DNA of 64,000 bases from Anaerotignum sp. MB30-C6 (GCF_030908465.1 NZ_CP133078.1:186001-250000), one strand, 5' to 3'. Counted from the first letter of the stretch, positions 8,069 through 17,188 are shown. Notes: a model not told the origin generated them from the letters alone. Numbers and translations: made by a program.

Positions 8069-8275
8069 ATGAAAGCAACAAAGGATATGACAATTGGTGA
8101 ACTTTTAATGATGGATAGAGGTGTTGGTGCAGTTTTGATGGAGAACGGCATGCACTGTGTTGGATGCCCTTCCGCTGCTGCTGAAACATTAGAAGAAGCT
8201 AGCATGGTACACGGCATGGAAATAGACAAGCTTTTAACTGATATTAATGGATATTTAGAAAATAAAGGCGAATAA
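8069..8275 (+). CDS. DUF1858 domain protein (redox disulfide type)
   Basis: This 68-residue protein consists of one DUF1858 domain. The pattern [29 protein letters not shown] contains the characteristic CxxC pair (Cys-Val-Gly-Cys), a likely redox-active disulfide. Members are often found beside hybrid cluster proteins or nitrogen metabolism genes in anaerobes, but no such neighbour is present here. The ribosome binding site AAAGGAGG precedes the ATG by 9 bases. It is separated from the upstream run by about 97 AT-rich bases and is followed by a strong terminator. Confidence 0.85.
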   Translation: MKATKDMTIGELLMMDRGVGAVLMENGMHCVGCPSAAAETLEEASMVHGMEIDKLLTDINGYLENKGE

Positions 8276-8328
8276 TTTTTCGGAGGCCAATTTCAGTTGT
8301 CCTGAAAGGCAAAGTAAATTGAGTGAAT

Positions 8329-8366
8329 AAAAGGCTGTAATGGAGGATTCCATTACAGCCTTTTAT
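8329..8366. terminator. Bidirectional terminator
   Basis: The stem AAAAGGCTGTAATGG / CCATTACAGCCTTTT is perfect over 15 bp with a 6-base loop and has T-rich flanks in both directions. It ends the DUF1858 gene on the plus strand and the TPR gene on the minus strand. Confidence 0.88.
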
Positions 8367-9037
8367 TATGCTTGAACCTTTTGTAAAGAGCCGTTGTGTT
8401 CTTCTAAGCGTTTTTCCAAGATAGTATAGTCAACACCAGTAACTTTATCTGGCCAGTTTTCTTTCACTTCTTTCATTTGTTCCGTTGCTTCGTGCCATTT
8501 GTCATTTTCCATGGCCTCAAAAATTTGTATAAATGCATTTAAGCGGGGTAGATTTCCCCCCATGGGAAGGCTAAGGAAACGTTTTTTGAATTTCTTAATC
8601 AGATCAAGAGCTTGTTCATTTTCCCCTAAGTGAATCATGACATAAGTCAGGTTTAGGAAATATACGGCACCATTGGCTTTTTTTAATGCACCACCATTGA
8701 TGCTTTTTAATTTCTGCTTTGCTGTTACATAATCCCCTTTTTCCATATAAGCAACAGCAATATTCATCATCAACATGGAACGGATATTGTTGGCACGTCT
8801 ACCTTCCAACAGTTTTTCCGTTTCTGCAATATAAGCGTCTGGGTCAGTTTCCATAAGAGGTAAAATGGAGTTCACCTTCTGTGCAAATTTTTTAAACCAG
8901 TGGGCGTAGTAGGCAAGACCAATACCCATGACCAGCATCACCAAATAAAAAACAATCTGGCTATTTGCTCCCAGAATACTGCCTGCTCCCAAAAGCATGA
9001 ACATTGCAAATAATGCCAATACAAACAAAATCTTCAT
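8366..9037 (-). CDS. TPR-like membrane protein of unknown function
   Basis: This 223-residue protein has two N-terminal hydrophobic segments (residues about 2-25 and 28-45) followed by a helical region with tetratricopeptide-like repeats, for example the pairs around MLMMNIAVAYMEKGDYVTAK and YFLNLTYVMIHLGENEQAL. Such domains mediate protein-protein contacts on the cytoplasmic side; no partner is evident. I chose the ATG at 9037 because AAAGGAGG lies 9 bases upstream; a 12-residue upstream extension has no ribosome binding site. It lies 17 bases downstream of the ABC-F gene and may be cotranscribed with it. Confidence 0.72.
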   Translation of the reverse strand: MKILFVLALFAMFMLLGAGSILGANSQIVFYLVMLVMGIGLAYYAHWFKKFAQKVNSILPLMETDPDAYIAETEKLLEGRRANNIRSMLMMNIAVAYMEKGDYVTAKQKLKSINGGALKKANGAVYFLNLTYVMIHLGENEQALDLIKKFKKRFLSLPMGGNLPRLNAFIQIFEAMENDKWHEATEQMKEVKENWPDKVTGVDYTILEKRLEEHNGSLQKVQA

Positions 9038-9054
9038 CGAATTTCCTCCTTTGT

Positions 9055-10974
9055 TTATTGAAGTTCCTCCCATTGGGAGTAGAGCAGTTCCAATTTTTCT
9101 TCTAGTATGGTTTTTTCTTCAAAAATTTCCTGGGCTTTTGCATAGTCTGCACTGGCTGCAGCCATATCCTCGTCTGCCTTGGCAATGGCCCCTTCTGTTT
9201 CTTCGATTTCTTGTTCCAAACGAGAAATTTTTCCTGCTAACTTTCTTTCTGCTGCCTGCTGCTCTTTTTGTTTGAGCCAGTCAGCCTTTGTTTCGCTGGC
9301 ATTTGCCGGAATGGTAGAGGTGGAAATAGTCCCCATTTCTTTTGCCCTTTCCTCTTCATTTCGAGCCTGCTCAGCCTTTTTTTCCAAGTAGTAATCGTAG
9401 TTCCCTGCGTACTGCACAACACCATCAGGCGTTAATTCCAGAATTTTTTCTGCCGTTTTATTCATGAAATAACGGTCGTGGGAGATATAGACTACAGTTC
9501 CTTCATAGCAGTTTAAAGCGTTTTCCAATACTTCCTTTGAATACATGTCCAAATGGTTTGTAGGCTCGTCCAACATAAGCAAATTGGCTTTGGAAAGCAT
9601 AATTTTTGCTAAAGAAACACGGCCTTTTTCACCACCGCTTAAAGCGGAAATGGGCTTGAACACATCGTCGTTGGTAAATACGAAGGCGGCTAAAACGTTT
9701 CGGATTTGCCCTGCTGTTAAATTAGGGTAGGTATCTGAAATTTCATTAAAGATGGTCTTAGATTCATCCAACATCTGCTGTTCCTGATCATAGTATCCAG
9801 TGTGGACATTGGTGCCAAAGCGGACGATACCGGAATCGCTTGAAACTTCCCGCAGGAGCATTTTAAACAAAGTGGATTTTCCCACGCCATTTGGCCCGAT
9901 GATTGCAGCTTTTTCCCCACGTTTGACATCAAAGCTTACATTTTGAAATATTTTATTTCCGCCGTAAGACTTGGAAAGGTCTTCCGTATGAAGTACATCG
10001 TTGCCACTGGTAATCAGGGGTGTTAAGGTTAAACGCATATGGGAGGGTAAAGAATCGGGGCGATCCACCCGATCTATTTTATCCAACGCTTTTTCTCGGC
10101 TCTCCGCACGTTTTACGGATTTTTCCCGATTAAAAGCACGGAGGGTGCGAATGACATCTTCCTGACGCTTGATTTCCTTTTGTTGAGTATCAAAAGCTTT
10201 TTGCTGAACCTCTTTATTAAATTCTTTTTGTTGGGTATAAAAACTATAGTTCCCGTTGTAAATATTAGACTTTTTGTTTTCGATTTCCACTACTTTAGTG
10301 ACAATTTTATCTAAGAAGTAACGATCGTGGGATATGATTAATACAGCACCTTCGTAGCCCCTCAAAAAGTCCTCCAGCCATTCAATGGATGCAATATCCA
10401 AGTGGTTGGTAGGCTCGTCCAAAAGCAAAATATCCGGCTTCGAAAGTAAAAGCTTGCCAAGATAGATACGAGTTTTTTGCCCACCTGAAAGTTGGGTGAG
10501 AGGGCGGTTGAAGTCTGCCTCACTAAAGCCCAGACCTTTTAACACACCTCGTAGGCGGCTTTGGTAGCTGTACCCGTCGCTTTGCTCAAAAAAGTGTTGT
10601 AAACGAGCGTATTCCTCCATCTTATCGGCTAATCCCTGCCCCGTAAGATATCCCATTTCCTTCTCCATTTCACGAAGAAGATTTTCAGTTTCCAATATTT
10701 TCTCAAAAACAGATAGCATTTCTTGATAAATGGTGCGTTCGCTTTCGATTTGTTGGTTCTGGGCCATATATCCAAGGGTAGCATCTTTCTTAATATAAAA
10801 TTCACCGCCATCAGCAGAAATTTCTCCTGTTAATACACGGAACAAAGTTGTTTTTCCAGCCCCATTTACGCCTACGATGGCGGCCTTTTCCTTTTCTTCC
10901 AAATGGAAGGTGATTTTGTCTAAAATCACATCAATGCCGTAGGCTTTGTGTAACTGTTTACATGCTAGTATCAT
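9055..10974 (-). CDS. ABC-F family ATP-binding protein
   Basis: This 639-residue soluble protein has two ABC ATPase domains in tandem and no membrane spans. The first has Walker A GVNGAGKTT, signature LSGGQKTR and LLLDEPTNHLDI; the second has GPNGVGKST, LSGGEKGR and LMLDEPTNHLDM. The linker between them is charged and helical, and the C-terminus carries a coiled coil rich in Glu and Ala. This architecture is that of ABC-F translation factors (YdiF/Uup-like), which act on the ribosome. There is no sign of the specialised antibiotic-resistance linker, so a housekeeping role is more likely. The ATG has CGGAGGA upstream. Confidence 0.9.
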   Translation of the reverse strand: MILACKQLHKAYGIDVILDKITFHLEEKEKAAIVGVNGAGKTTLFRVLTGEISADGGEFYIKKDATLGYMAQNQQIESERTIYQEMLSVFEKILETENLLREMEKEMGYLTGQGLADKMEEYARLQHFFEQSDGYSYQSRLRGVLKGLGFSEADFNRPLTQLSGGQKTRIYLGKLLLSKPDILLLDEPTNHLDIASIEWLEDFLRGYEGAVLIISHDRYFLDKIVTKVVEIENKKSNIYNGNYSFYTQQKEFNKEVQQKAFDTQQKEIKRQEDVIRTLRAFNREKSVKRAESREKALDKIDRVDRPDSLPSHMRLTLTPLITSGNDVLHTEDLSKSYGGNKIFQNVSFDVKRGEKAAIIGPNGVGKSTLFKMLLREVSSDSGIVRFGTNVHTGYYDQEQQMLDESKTIFNEISDTYPNLTAGQIRNVLAAFVFTNDDVFKPISALSGGEKGRVSLAKIMLSKANLLMLDEPTNHLDMYSKEVLENALNCYEGTVVYISHDRYFMNKTAEKILELTPDGVVQYAGNYDYYLEKKAEQARNEEERAKEMGTISTSTIPANASETKADWLKQKEQQAAERKLAGKISRLEQEIEETEGAIAKADEDMAAASADYAKAQEIFEEKTILEEKLELLYSQWEELQ

Positions 10975-11043
10975 ATGATTGTCCTCCGTTTTTTCTGGGG
11001 ATATAACTACAATAATATCAGAAAAGGATTCATATTAAAAGAG

Positions 11044-11079
11044 TTATTGTTGACAATAAAATAACAGGAGTGCTATACT
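11044..11079 (+). promoter_or_regulatory. rex promoter with overlapping inverted repeat
   Basis: TTGACA (11050-11055) and TATACT (11074-11079) are separated by 18 bases. The -35 is embedded in a perfect palindrome, TTATTGT-TG-ACAATAA (11044-11059), which is a plausible operator. It is not the textbook Rex site (TTGTTAA, four bases, TTAACAA), so self-regulation by Rex is only a possibility. Confidence 0.6.
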
Positions 11080-11104
11080 GAGTTTAAGTTGACACGGAGA
11101 GGAT

Positions 11105-11815
11105 ATGGATAAAATGGATAGTGAAAAGAGAATTTCGCCGGCGGTTATTAATCGGCTACCTAGATATTACCGCTATCTGGGCGATCTTTTGGAGAGCGAT
11201 ATTACGAGAATTTCATCAAAAGAACTGAGTGCAAAAATGAACATTACTGCGTCACAGATTCGTCAAGATTTAAATAACTTTGGTGGTTTTGGACAGCAGG
11301 GCTACGGCTACAATGTTGAGTATCTTCATAATGAAATTAAGAAGATATTGGGTTTGGACAGGTTGTATAATATGATCGTAGTCGGCGGGGGAAATATCGG
11401 GCAGGCTTTGGTAAATTATACCAATTTTGAAAAAAGAGGTTTTGTAATTAAAGCTGTTTTTGATACCAATCCTCGTTTAATCGGTATGACCATCCGTGGC
11501 GTAGAGGTATACGACGTTGATCAGATGGAGCAATATGTGAAAAACAACAGTGTAGATGTAGCAATTCTTACTTTGCCTCGCTCCAAGGCAGTAAAGGTTG
11601 CAAACGATCTGGCAAAGTGGGGCGTAAAGGGTATGTGGAATTTTAGCCATGTTGATTTACAGGTGCCCGAAGATGTCTTGGTGGAAAATGTACACCTTAC
11701 AGATAGCTTGATGACTTTGCTGTATAAGATAAATGAAATGTACTGTGAGGAAAGCGAGTTGCACCAGCTATCCAATGGATTACCCATTAAACCAAAGGTT
11801 GATTTAGAAGATTAA
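11105..11815 (+). CDS. rex: Redox-sensing transcriptional repressor Rex
   Basis: This 236-residue regulator senses the NADH/NAD+ ratio and represses fermentation and respiration genes. The N-terminal winged helix (PRYYRYLGDLLESDITRISS and ITASQIRQDLNNFGGFGQQG) is followed by a Rossmann domain with the dinucleotide motif VVGGGNIGQAL. The C-terminal domain-swap helix is present. It is slightly longer than the usual 210-220 residues because of a few extra residues at both ends. The ATG at 11105 is close to GGAGAGG; the ATG at 11114 is an equally plausible start. It is monocistronic, with its own promoter and terminator. Confidence 0.95.
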   Translation: MDKMDSEKRISPAVINRLPRYYRYLGDLLESDITRISSKELSAKMNITASQIRQDLNNFGGFGQQGYGYNVEYLHNEIKKILGLDRLYNMIVVGGGNIGQALVNYTNFEKRGFVIKAVFDTNPRLIGMTIRGVEVYDVDQMEQYVKNNSVDVAILTLPRSKAVKVANDLAKWGVKGMWNFSHVDLQVPEDVLVENVHLTDSLMTLLYKINEMYCEESELHQLSNGLPIKPKVDLED

Positions 11816-11822
11816 TACTGAG

Positions 11823-11855
11823 AAAACTGCTCTGTTTAGAGCAGTTTTTATTTTA
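11823..11855 (+). terminator. Intrinsic terminator of rex
   Basis: The stem AAAACTGCTCT / AGAGCAGTTTT has a four-base loop and is followed by a T-rich tail. Confidence 0.88.
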
Positions 11856-11873
11856 TAAAAAGGGGGAACTTCT

Positions 11874-12464
11874 GTGGTTCATGTTTTTGCCTTTGTATCC
11901 TATGTTTTCGTTTCGTGCATTACGCCGGGCCCGAATAATATTATGAGTATGAATAATGGTGCGAAATACGGTGTAAAAAAAAGCATGCCCTTTTGTGCAG
12001 GGGTAGCAACGGGATTTTCGTTGATTTTAATTTGTTGCATATTATCTAATCTATTCTTAAACCGATACATACCTAAAATTGTAGACATAATGACAGTTTT
12101 AGGAGCAGGATACATACTTTATTTGGCTTGGATTATTTGGAGGGACAAGCCTAAAGAAGAAAAGAAAAAAGCCCGCCAATTGGATACTCGGGCATTTAGC
12201 ACAGCTGTGATACTTCAATTTGTAAATCCCAAAGGCTTATTGTTCGGTATCACCTTAATTACAAATTTCGTTTTTCCATACTATCAATCAGTCGAGGCAT
12301 TTTTGCTGGTTTTAGGGTTTAACTGGATTGTGGTGTTGCTTTGTTGCGGATGCTGGGTTCTTTTTGGTTCCGTTTTTCGAAGTTTTTTTGAAAAAAACAG
12401 AAGGATTTTAAATGTCATTATGGCCTTGCTTTTAGTTTATTGTGCAGTATCGTTATTTATTTAG
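11874..12464 (+). CDS. LysE/RhtB-family amino acid exporter
   Basis: This 196-residue protein has about six membrane spans and belongs to the LysE/RhtB translocators that export basic amino acids, threonine or homoserine. The N-terminal motif ITPGPNNIMSMNNGAKYG is diagnostic, and FVNPKGLLFG in the middle is the second family block. The substrate cannot be read from sequence. It starts with GTG at 11874, 7 bases after AGGGGG, just downstream of the rex terminator. It is followed by 131 AT-rich bases without a clear terminator before the MATE gene. Confidence 0.87.
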   Translation: MVHVFAFVSYVFVSCITPGPNNIMSMNNGAKYGVKKSMPFCAGVATGFSLILICCILSNLFLNRYIPKIVDIMTVLGAGYILYLAWIIWRDKPKEEKKKARQLDTRAFSTAVILQFVNPKGLLFGITLITNFVFPYYQSVEAFLLVLGFNWIVVLLCCGCWVLFGSVFRSFFEKNRRILNVIMALLLVYCAVSLFI

Positions 12465-12595
12465 TCGAAGTGAGATTTTTCAATGATACGAAATCATTAT
12501 TTCCTAAAAAGAGAATTTTTGGATATTTTTCAGTGTTATTGATTTATTTTTAAAAGAGGACAAAGCTCCTTACATTTTTGGGGGGGTAAATTTTT

Positions 12596-13945
12596 ATGGA
12601 ACAAGTAGATAAGAAGAGTTATATGTTTACCAATCGGGACTTAAAGAGGCTAATCGTTCCTATGCTTATAGAGCAGCTACTGGCTATTTTGGTAGGTTTG
12701 TGCGATTCCTTAATGGTGGCCAGCGTAGGGGAGCATGCAGTTTCTGGCGTTTCTTTGGTAGATACCATCATTGTATTACTAATTCATTTATTTGGTGCCC
12801 TTGCCACAGGTGGAGCAGTGGTTGCAGGGCAATATTTGGGGCAAAACAACCGCCAAAAGGCGTGTCGAGCAACAGATCAGCTTGTGCTTTTTACAGCCAT
12901 TTCTGCTGTTATCATAACGGGTGGGATTTATATAGCGAAAGATTTTATTTTGCTCAATGTTTTTGGAAAAATTGAAAGTAACGTTATGGAAAGCGCAAAA
13001 ACATATTTGCTGTATGTTGCGGCGTCTATTCCCTTTATCGCCCTGTATAATGCGGGGGCGGCCATTTTTCGCTCCATGGGAAATTCAAAGGTGCCTATGT
13101 ATCTTTCCTTGTTGATGAACGCAGTCAATGTAGGTGGTAATGCTGTCTTGATATATGGCTTTGCTATGGGCGTGAAAGGTGCTGCCATTGCTACCTTGGC
13201 ATCACGTATTATCGCTGCATTGGGGATTATTTTGTTGCTGCGTGGTCAGGAACATACCCTTCATTTATCTAGACCATTTTCCTTTCGTTTGGATAAAGAG
13301 CTTTTGAAAAAAATAGCGTTTATCGGTATCCCAAACGGCTTTGAAAGTAGTATGTTTCAGCTGGGGAAAATTTTAGTGCTTAGTTTGGTTACCACTTTCG
13401 GAACTGCGGCCATTGCAGCAAATGCGGTTGGTAATATTATTGGAACATTCCAGATTATGCCGGGAATGGCGGTAAGTATGGCACTCATTACCGTAGTTTC
13501 CCGTTGTGTTGGTGCAAGAGACTACGAAATGGCAAGGTACTATACCCAAAAAATTTTGAAGCTCACCCACTTCCTAATTTTTATATTTAACTTTGTCATT
13601 CTTTTGGTATTGCCAGGGATTTTGGCCTTGTATCAGTTATCACCTGAAGCGACAGGATTGGCCACACAAATTTCATGGCTTCATGGTATTTGCGCCATCC
13701 TGATATGGCCAGAGTCTTTTTCCTTGGCCAATACCCTGCGTGCCGCAAACGATGTGAAGTATTGTATGGTGTGGTCCATATTCTCCATGTGGGTTTTCCG
13801 AATTGCATTTAGCTATATTTTGGGCGTACACTTTGAAATGGGGTTATTTGGTGTTTGGGTTTCTATGATTATTGATTGGTGTGTGAGATCTGCCTTTTTC
13901 ATTACCCGATACCGTGGTACAAAATGGCAAGGGCATAAGATTTAA
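12596..13945 (+). CDS. MATE family efflux transporter
   Basis: This 449-residue protein has about 12 membrane spans and the duplicated MATE fold of cation-coupled multidrug exporters. It begins RDLKRLIVPMLIEQLLAILVG and has the GALATGGAVVAGQYLGQ segment typical of the family, with the equivalent second-half region VSMALITVVSRCVGA. It probably exports organic cations or metabolites using Na+ or H+; the substrate is unknown. The ATG follows GGGGGGGT, which is a weak ribosome binding site, with about 9 bases spacing. The gene is followed by a long structured non-coding stretch. Confidence 0.9.
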   Translation: MEQVDKKSYMFTNRDLKRLIVPMLIEQLLAILVGLCDSLMVASVGEHAVSGVSLVDTIIVLLIHLFGALATGGAVVAGQYLGQNNRQKACRATDQLVLFTAISAVIITGGIYIAKDFILLNVFGKIESNVMESAKTYLLYVAASIPFIALYNAGAAIFRSMGNSKVPMYLSLLMNAVNVGGNAVLIYGFAMGVKGAAIATLASRIIAALGIILLLRGQEHTLHLSRPFSFRLDKELLKKIAFIGIPNGFESSMFQLGKILVLSLVTTFGTAAIAANAVGNIIGTFQIMPGMAVSMALITVVSRCVGARDYEMARYYTQKILKLTHFLIFIFNFVILLVLPGILALYQLSPEATGLATQISWLHGICAILIWPESFSLANTLRAANDVKYCMVWSIFSMWVFRIAFSYILGVHFEMGLFGVWVSMIIDWCVRSAFFITRYRGTKWQGHKI

Positions 13946-14028
13946 ATGGAGTCTTTTGGAAGGAGAGGGGACAATTTTTCGTTTAAATTTTCACATAGAT
14001 TTCTTTGGCGTTAGTTGACAATACTAAA

Positions 14029-14507
14029 GCCACCTTGTTGGCATAATAGCCTTAATTGAAGCCTATTAAAGTCAAAAGGGAACCATCCTCAGTTTACAAG
14101 AAGGCTAATTTCCAATTAAAGCACCCTGTAAAGGCTTCTCTTCGTTGAAAGGTATAAATGACTAGCTAAGACGTGAAATGCACCTCTGGGGCTATATTTT
14201 GAGAATTAGGCCATATGCCATTGATACATGGCTACATTCACCCCAATTCACCTGGTTTGGGTTGCCTTAATTTTCCGAGATGGTGCTATTCTTGATGGCA
14301 AAGGTGTTGAGGAAGGGGAGAAATGAATTCGTTTTATTTCTTAGATTACTTTCGAAGACGAATCATTTCTTTTAGCTATGGGCGGTGGATGTTCCTTATA
14401 TTCATGCCCCTGAAGGAATCTAGGCTTAACCTATAACGGCGGTTTCCCATAGGGGGACTTATGCTGCAGGTACGAGAGTCAATGAGGATAGAAAAAGATA
14501 GAAAAAT
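14029..14507 (+). ncRNA. Candidate large structured non-coding RNA
   Basis: The 610 bases between the MATE gene and livF hold no supported ORF but contain a dense series of helices. They include GCCA/TGGC at 14029-14042, a symmetric hairpin AATAG..CTATT at 14045-14067, GCCAT/ATGGC at 14217-14232, and a 12-bp helix with one bulge at 14320-14332 with 14358-14369. Further helices are CTATGGG/CCCATAG (14376-14382 with 14446-14452) enclosing TTCCTT/AAGGAA and AGG/CCT hairpins, and GACT/AGTC at 14456-14480. It ends in a strong terminator. I could not identify the family; strand and exact ends are inferred. A TTGACA at 14015 has no well-spaced -10. Confidence 0.45.
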
Positions 14508-14560
14508 AAAAACTCCCTTGGGTTTCTTTTTATAAAAAACCACAGGGAGTTTATTTTATT
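14508..14560. terminator. Bidirectional terminator between ncRNA candidate and livF
   Basis: The arms AAACTCCC..GGGTTT and AAACC..GGGAGTTT form a long stem with T-rich sequence on both sides. It would end the plus-strand RNA candidate and the minus-strand liv operon. Confidence 0.82.
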
Positions 14561-15269
14561 TTGTTTTTCCTAAATACGCTTGCTTTATTTTTTCATTTGC
14601 TAAAAGTTCTTCCCCAGTACCTTCCATGGTAATAGTCCCCGTTTCAATCACGTAAGCCTTATGGGCAATTTTTAAAGCCATATTTGCATTTTGCTCAATG
14701 AGTAAAACAGTGATGCCTTCTTTGTTGATGGTTTGAATGATTTTAAAGATATCCTTTACCACCAAAGGGGCAAGGCCTAAGGATGGCTCATCCATCATAA
14801 TGACCTTTGGTCTGCTCATTAAAGCACGGCCAACGGCCAGCATTTGCTGTTCACCTCCGGAGAGAGTACCTGCCATCTGCCATTCTCTTTCCTTTAGACG
14901 AGGAAAGAGCTTAAAGATATATTCCAAGTCGTCCTTTAAGTTGTCCTTACGTAAATAAGCACCAATTTTTAGGTTTTCCATTACTGTAAGGTTTGGGAAA
15001 ACCCGTCTGCCTTCTGGAACCAAGGTAATCCCTTGGGAAACGATGAAGTCGGGAGACTGCCCAACAATTTCTTTTCCTTTATAAAAAATAGAAGCTTGCT
15101 TAGGCTTTACTAAGCCGGAAATGGACTTTAATGTGGTGGACTTTCCGGCACCGTTTGCACCAATTAGGGTTACGATTTCCCCTTCGGGAACCGTTAAATG
15201 AATGCCCTTTACAGCTTCAATGCCACCGTAGGAAACAACCAAGTCCTTTATTTCTAAAATATTACTCAT
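14556..15269 (-). CDS. livF: Branched-chain amino acid ABC transporter ATPase LivF
   Basis: This 237-residue ATPase is one of two that power uptake of leucine, isoleucine and valine. Walker A GANGAGKST, signature LSGGEQQMLAVGRALM, Walker B VIMMDEPSLGLAP and the C-terminal VIETGTITMEGTGEELL are typical of LivF. I chose the ATG at 15269, about 9 bases after a GGGGG run; the adjacent ATG at 15272 is equally possible. The start overlaps the end of livG, which implies translational coupling. It is the last gene of the livJHMGF operon. Confidence 0.93.
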   Translation of the reverse strand: MSNILEIKDLVVSYGGIEAVKGIHLTVPEGEIVTLIGANGAGKSTTLKSISGLVKPKQASIFYKGKEIVGQSPDFIVSQGITLVPEGRRVFPNLTVMENLKIGAYLRKDNLKDDLEYIFKLFPRLKEREWQMAGTLSGGEQQMLAVGRALMSRPKVIMMDEPSLGLAPLVVKDIFKIIQTINKEGITVLLIEQNANMALKIAHKAYVIETGTITMEGTGEELLANEKIKQAYLGKTK

Positions 15270-16104
15270 CATCAGCCACCCCCAAATATGCGTCAATAAC
15301 CTTCTGGTTGTTTTGAATCTCATTGGGTGTGCCCGTGGCGATCATTTTACCAAAGTCGATTACATAAATACGATCGGAAATATCCATTACTAAATTCATA
15401 TGATGCTCAATCATGAAAACAGTAAGGTTGAATTGATCCCTGATTCTTCTAATAAACTCTGTCAATTCATCGGTTTCTTGTGGATTCAGCCCTGCCGCAG
15501 GTTCGTCCAATAAAAGCAAGGAGGGGTTGGTGGCCAAAGCACGGGCAATTTCCAAGTGACGCTGTTTACCGTAGGGAAGGGAGCTGGACTTTTCGTCTTT
15601 TAAATCATACAAATCTAAAATACGCAAAAGCTTCAAAGAGTCTTCTTTCATTTTTTTCTCTTCCTTCCAACTGAGTAAGAAGGTGTCAGTAAATACATTG
15701 GCTTTCATGCGCATATGTTTAGCGATTAATACATTTTCCAAAACCGTTAACTCTTTAAACAAACGTATATTTTGAAACGTACGGGCAATGCCGAGTCTTG
15801 TTATTTTATCTGGCGTGGGTTCTAATGTTTTTTTATATTTTCCCTTGTTTTCCCCTGCATACATTTTTTCCATCTTCCCTTTGGGAAAGTTGGAAATGAT
15901 ATTGTTCCCTTCGAAATCCACGGCACCATTGGTGGGGGAATAAACCCCTGTAATCACGTTAAATGCCGTTGTCTTCCCGGCACCGTTGGGCCCGATGAGA
16001 GAAACAATTTCTCCTTTATGTACCTCTAAGGTAAGGTTATTTACGGCGACTACACCGCCAAATTGCATGGTTACATCTTGTACGGAAAGGACTTTATTAC
16101 TCAT
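15262..16104 (-). CDS. livG: Branched-chain amino acid ABC transporter ATPase LivG
   Basis: This 280-residue ATPase has Walker A GPNGAGKTT, the LivG-specific insertion between Walker A and the Q-loop (TRLGIARTFQNIRLFKELTV), signature LPYGKQRHLEIARAL and Walker B LLLDEPAAGLNPQE. The signature is PYGKQR rather than SGGQ, which is normal for LivG. I chose the ATG at 16104, 8 bases after a GGGGGG run, rather than the upstream GTG. It overlaps the 3' end of livM by 8 bases and the 5' end of livF. Confidence 0.93.
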   Translation of the reverse strand: MSNKVLSVQDVTMQFGGVVAVNNLTLEVHKGEIVSLIGPNGAGKTTAFNVITGVYSPTNGAVDFEGNNIISNFPKGKMEKMYAGENKGKYKKTLEPTPDKITRLGIARTFQNIRLFKELTVLENVLIAKHMRMKANVFTDTFLLSWKEEKKMKEDSLKLLRILDLYDLKDEKSSSLPYGKQRHLEIARALATNPSLLLLDEPAAGLNPQETDELTEFIRRIRDQFNLTVFMIEHHMNLVMDISDRIYVIDFGKMIATGTPNEIQNNQKVIDAYLGVADDE

Positions 16105-17185
16105 AGCCTTCACCCCCCGCTTTTTTCTTTTTGTCTAACCGATTTATGATGAAGTTCCAATTTAGCTCTTTCATACCCATGATGCCACGGCGGAAGAATA
16201 AAACGACAATCATCAAGATGACGGAGAATACAACCATACGGAAGCCGCTTTTTAATAGAGGAACCTTAAAGTCTCCGATATATGTTTCCATATCTAAGAA
16301 ACGTAGCCACCATTCTCTTGCTGCAATGACGAGGAAAGAAGAAATGATACTTCCTGAAATAGAGCCCATACCGCCGATTACTACAATCAGCAAAATGTTG
16401 TAAGTTAAGAGGATGTTGAAGGTTGTGGAGGTAATTGCTCCTAAGTACATACCCATTAATGCACCGCTTATACCAGCAAAAAAGGAGCTAATAATAAAAG
16501 AAAGCTGTTTATGCTTTGCCAAATTGATACCCATTGCCTCGGCAGCAATTTCATCCTCACGAATAGCCTTAAAAGCACGCCCGTAGGAAGAGCGAATGAG
16601 TAGGGTCACAATTAGAATACAAATGCCCACCACGATAAAAGGAAAATAGAAGTTAGGGAACTTGGGGATTAATTTTAAGCCCAAAGACCCGTTTGTAATT
16701 TTGTTCATGGGGGTACTACCAACGATAATACGAACGATTTCCGCAAAGCCTAAGGTAGCAATGGCGAAATAGTCACTTTTTAATCGAAGGACGGGGGCGC
16801 CGATCATGGCCGCAAGAATCGCCGCAACCAAGCCTGCCAAAACAAGGCCCACCCATATGGGCACCTGCATCGTAGAAAGCCAATCGGCAACACCGTAAAG
16901 ATAATAAACACCGCTTCGGCTTTGGACAGGGATGGTAAAAATGGCAAAGGTATAAGCACCAACTGCCATAAAGCCAGCCTGACCTAAGGAAAATAGGCCT
17001 GTAAAGCCGTTTAATAAGTTCATGGAGACTGCCACCAGTGCATAAATTGCGCCTAATTGTAACACGGTACGAAGCATAAAGTTAGGCTTTGTAAAGTTGT
17101 TTACATAGAATAAGATTCCTGCACATACTAAAAGGGCAATCACGGAAAAAAGGATATTAAATTGAGTTTTCTTTTTTTCTGTCAT
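16097..17185 (-). CDS. livM: Branched-chain amino acid ABC transporter permease LivM
   Basis: This 362-residue permease has about ten hydrophobic spans. The family block VSMNLLNGFTGLFSLGQAGFMAVGAY lies near residue 55-80, and the EAA-like loop AIREDEIAAEAMGIN contacts the ATPases. It pairs with LivH to form the membrane pore. An insertion after the third span (QSRSGVYYLYGVADWL) makes it a little longer than many homologues. The ATG at 17185 has AAGGTG upstream and lies 3 bases after the livH stop. Confidence 0.93.
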   Translation of the reverse strand: MTEKKKTQFNILFSVIALLVCAGILFYVNNFTKPNFMLRTVLQLGAIYALVAVSMNLLNGFTGLFSLGQAGFMAVGAYTFAIFTIPVQSRSGVYYLYGVADWLSTMQVPIWVGLVLAGLVAAILAAMIGAPVLRLKSDYFAIATLGFAEIVRIIVGSTPMNKITNGSLGLKLIPKFPNFYFPFIVVGICILIVTLLIRSSYGRAFKAIREDEIAAEAMGINLAKHKQLSFIISSFFAGISGALMGMYLGAITSTTFNILLTYNILLIVVIGGMGSISGSIISSFLVIAAREWWLRFLDMETYIGDFKVPLLKSGFRMVVFSVILMIVVLFFRRGIMGMKELNWNFIINRLDKKKKAGGEGYE

Positions 17186-17188
17186 GTT

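Noticed and set aside
14015-14047. TTGACA/CATAAT as promoter of the ncRNA candidate
   Set aside because: The spacer is 21 bases, too long for a standard promoter.
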